From: Ostrinia nubilalis
Taxonomy: Eukaryota; Arthropoda; Insecta; Lepidoptera; Crambidae
Assembly: GCF_963855985.1 (NCBI RefSeq)
Contig: NC_087110.1
Span: 9,539,001-9,603,000 of the forward strand
Direction of reading: 5' to 3'
Length of the DNA stretch: 64,000 bases
Translations under genes and position numbers: made by a program
Notes under the pieces: model-generated
The model's input: only the letters and a program-made list of their open reading frames with translations
Database searches by the model: none
What the model was told of the DNA's origin: nothing
Shown here: positions 63,902-64,000 of the stretch, piece by piece
Layout of the letters: each line of letters starts with the position of its first letter
Numbering within the stretch: the stretch's first letter is position 1

Positions 63902-64000
63902 CTATTTAAAAAAGTTGTGCTTTATAATTAACGGGGAGTGGTGGCAAATACCCAATCGACCACCCCCTCTCTTCGATTGGATGTCGTAATAGGTGAGAAA

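Overview
The window looks like repeat-rich, gene-poor nuclear DNA of a moth or butterfly. The evidence is the mix of repeats: a tRNA-headed SINE with an A-rich tail, many short Helitrons ending in CTAG with the 'GCCCGCGGCTTCACCCGCG' core, RTE-like LINE tails ending in (GAT)n, and many small TIR elements. I see no host protein-coding gene. Long open frames occur only in a Ty3/gypsy retrotransposon (56.2-63.9 kb, minus strand) and in remnants of non-LTR retrotransposons.

The main discovery is a family of about 33 short non-coding units scattered from 2.4 to 55.9 kb. Each unit has (i) a conserved 33-bp box, consensus ATAGATGKCGCTGTGC followed by KCAGTTRMATCGCGGTG, (ii) exactly 20 bp later a TATA-like octamer (TATATAAA, TATTTAAT, TACTTAAG and similar), (iii) 80-215 nt of otherwise divergent sequence, (iv) a tract A(A)TTTTT(T)G that fits the Sm-protein binding site of spliceosomal-type snRNAs, and (v) directly after it a short hairpin of the AGYGCYGC...GCRGCRCT type. 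The arms of this hairpin change together between copies and use many G-U pairs. This is the layout of Sm-class snRNA genes (PSE-like element, TATA, Sm site, 3' stem-loop), but I do not recognise any known snRNA in the bodies. I call them 'snRNA-like units'.

Layout. 1-2.3 kb: AT-rich DNA and small repeats. 2.3-7.9 kb: seven plus-strand units and one minus-strand unit, with a 2.9-kb tandem duplication, small TIR elements and a SINE. 7.9-13.4 kb: a 0.74-kb TIR element and four more units. 13.4-24.4 kb: MITEs, LINE fragments, an orphan Sm-hairpin and a hAT-like element holding a LINE fragment. 24.7-27.2 kb: three single units. 28.1-50.1 kb: a multi-copy block of divergently paired units. These are broken by a 5-kb long-TIR element (itself hosting a hAT-like element), by two inverted 3.3-3.5-kb TIR elements that carry a piece of a non-LTR retrotransposon, and by a foldback element whose halves flank a rearranged block. 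For several insertions an uninterrupted paralogue in this window shows the empty site and so fixes the target duplication. 51.4-55.9 kb: five more units, four of them as tandem pairs with periods of about 0.71-0.72 kb.

56.2-63.9 kb: a recently inserted Ty3/gypsy element with LTRs that read as identical (316 bp), a CTAT target duplication and one gag-pol frame broken by a single in-frame stop at the RT/RNase H junction. Its Gag has a duplicated SR-rich N-terminus. All assignments come from reading the sequence; no database search was run.
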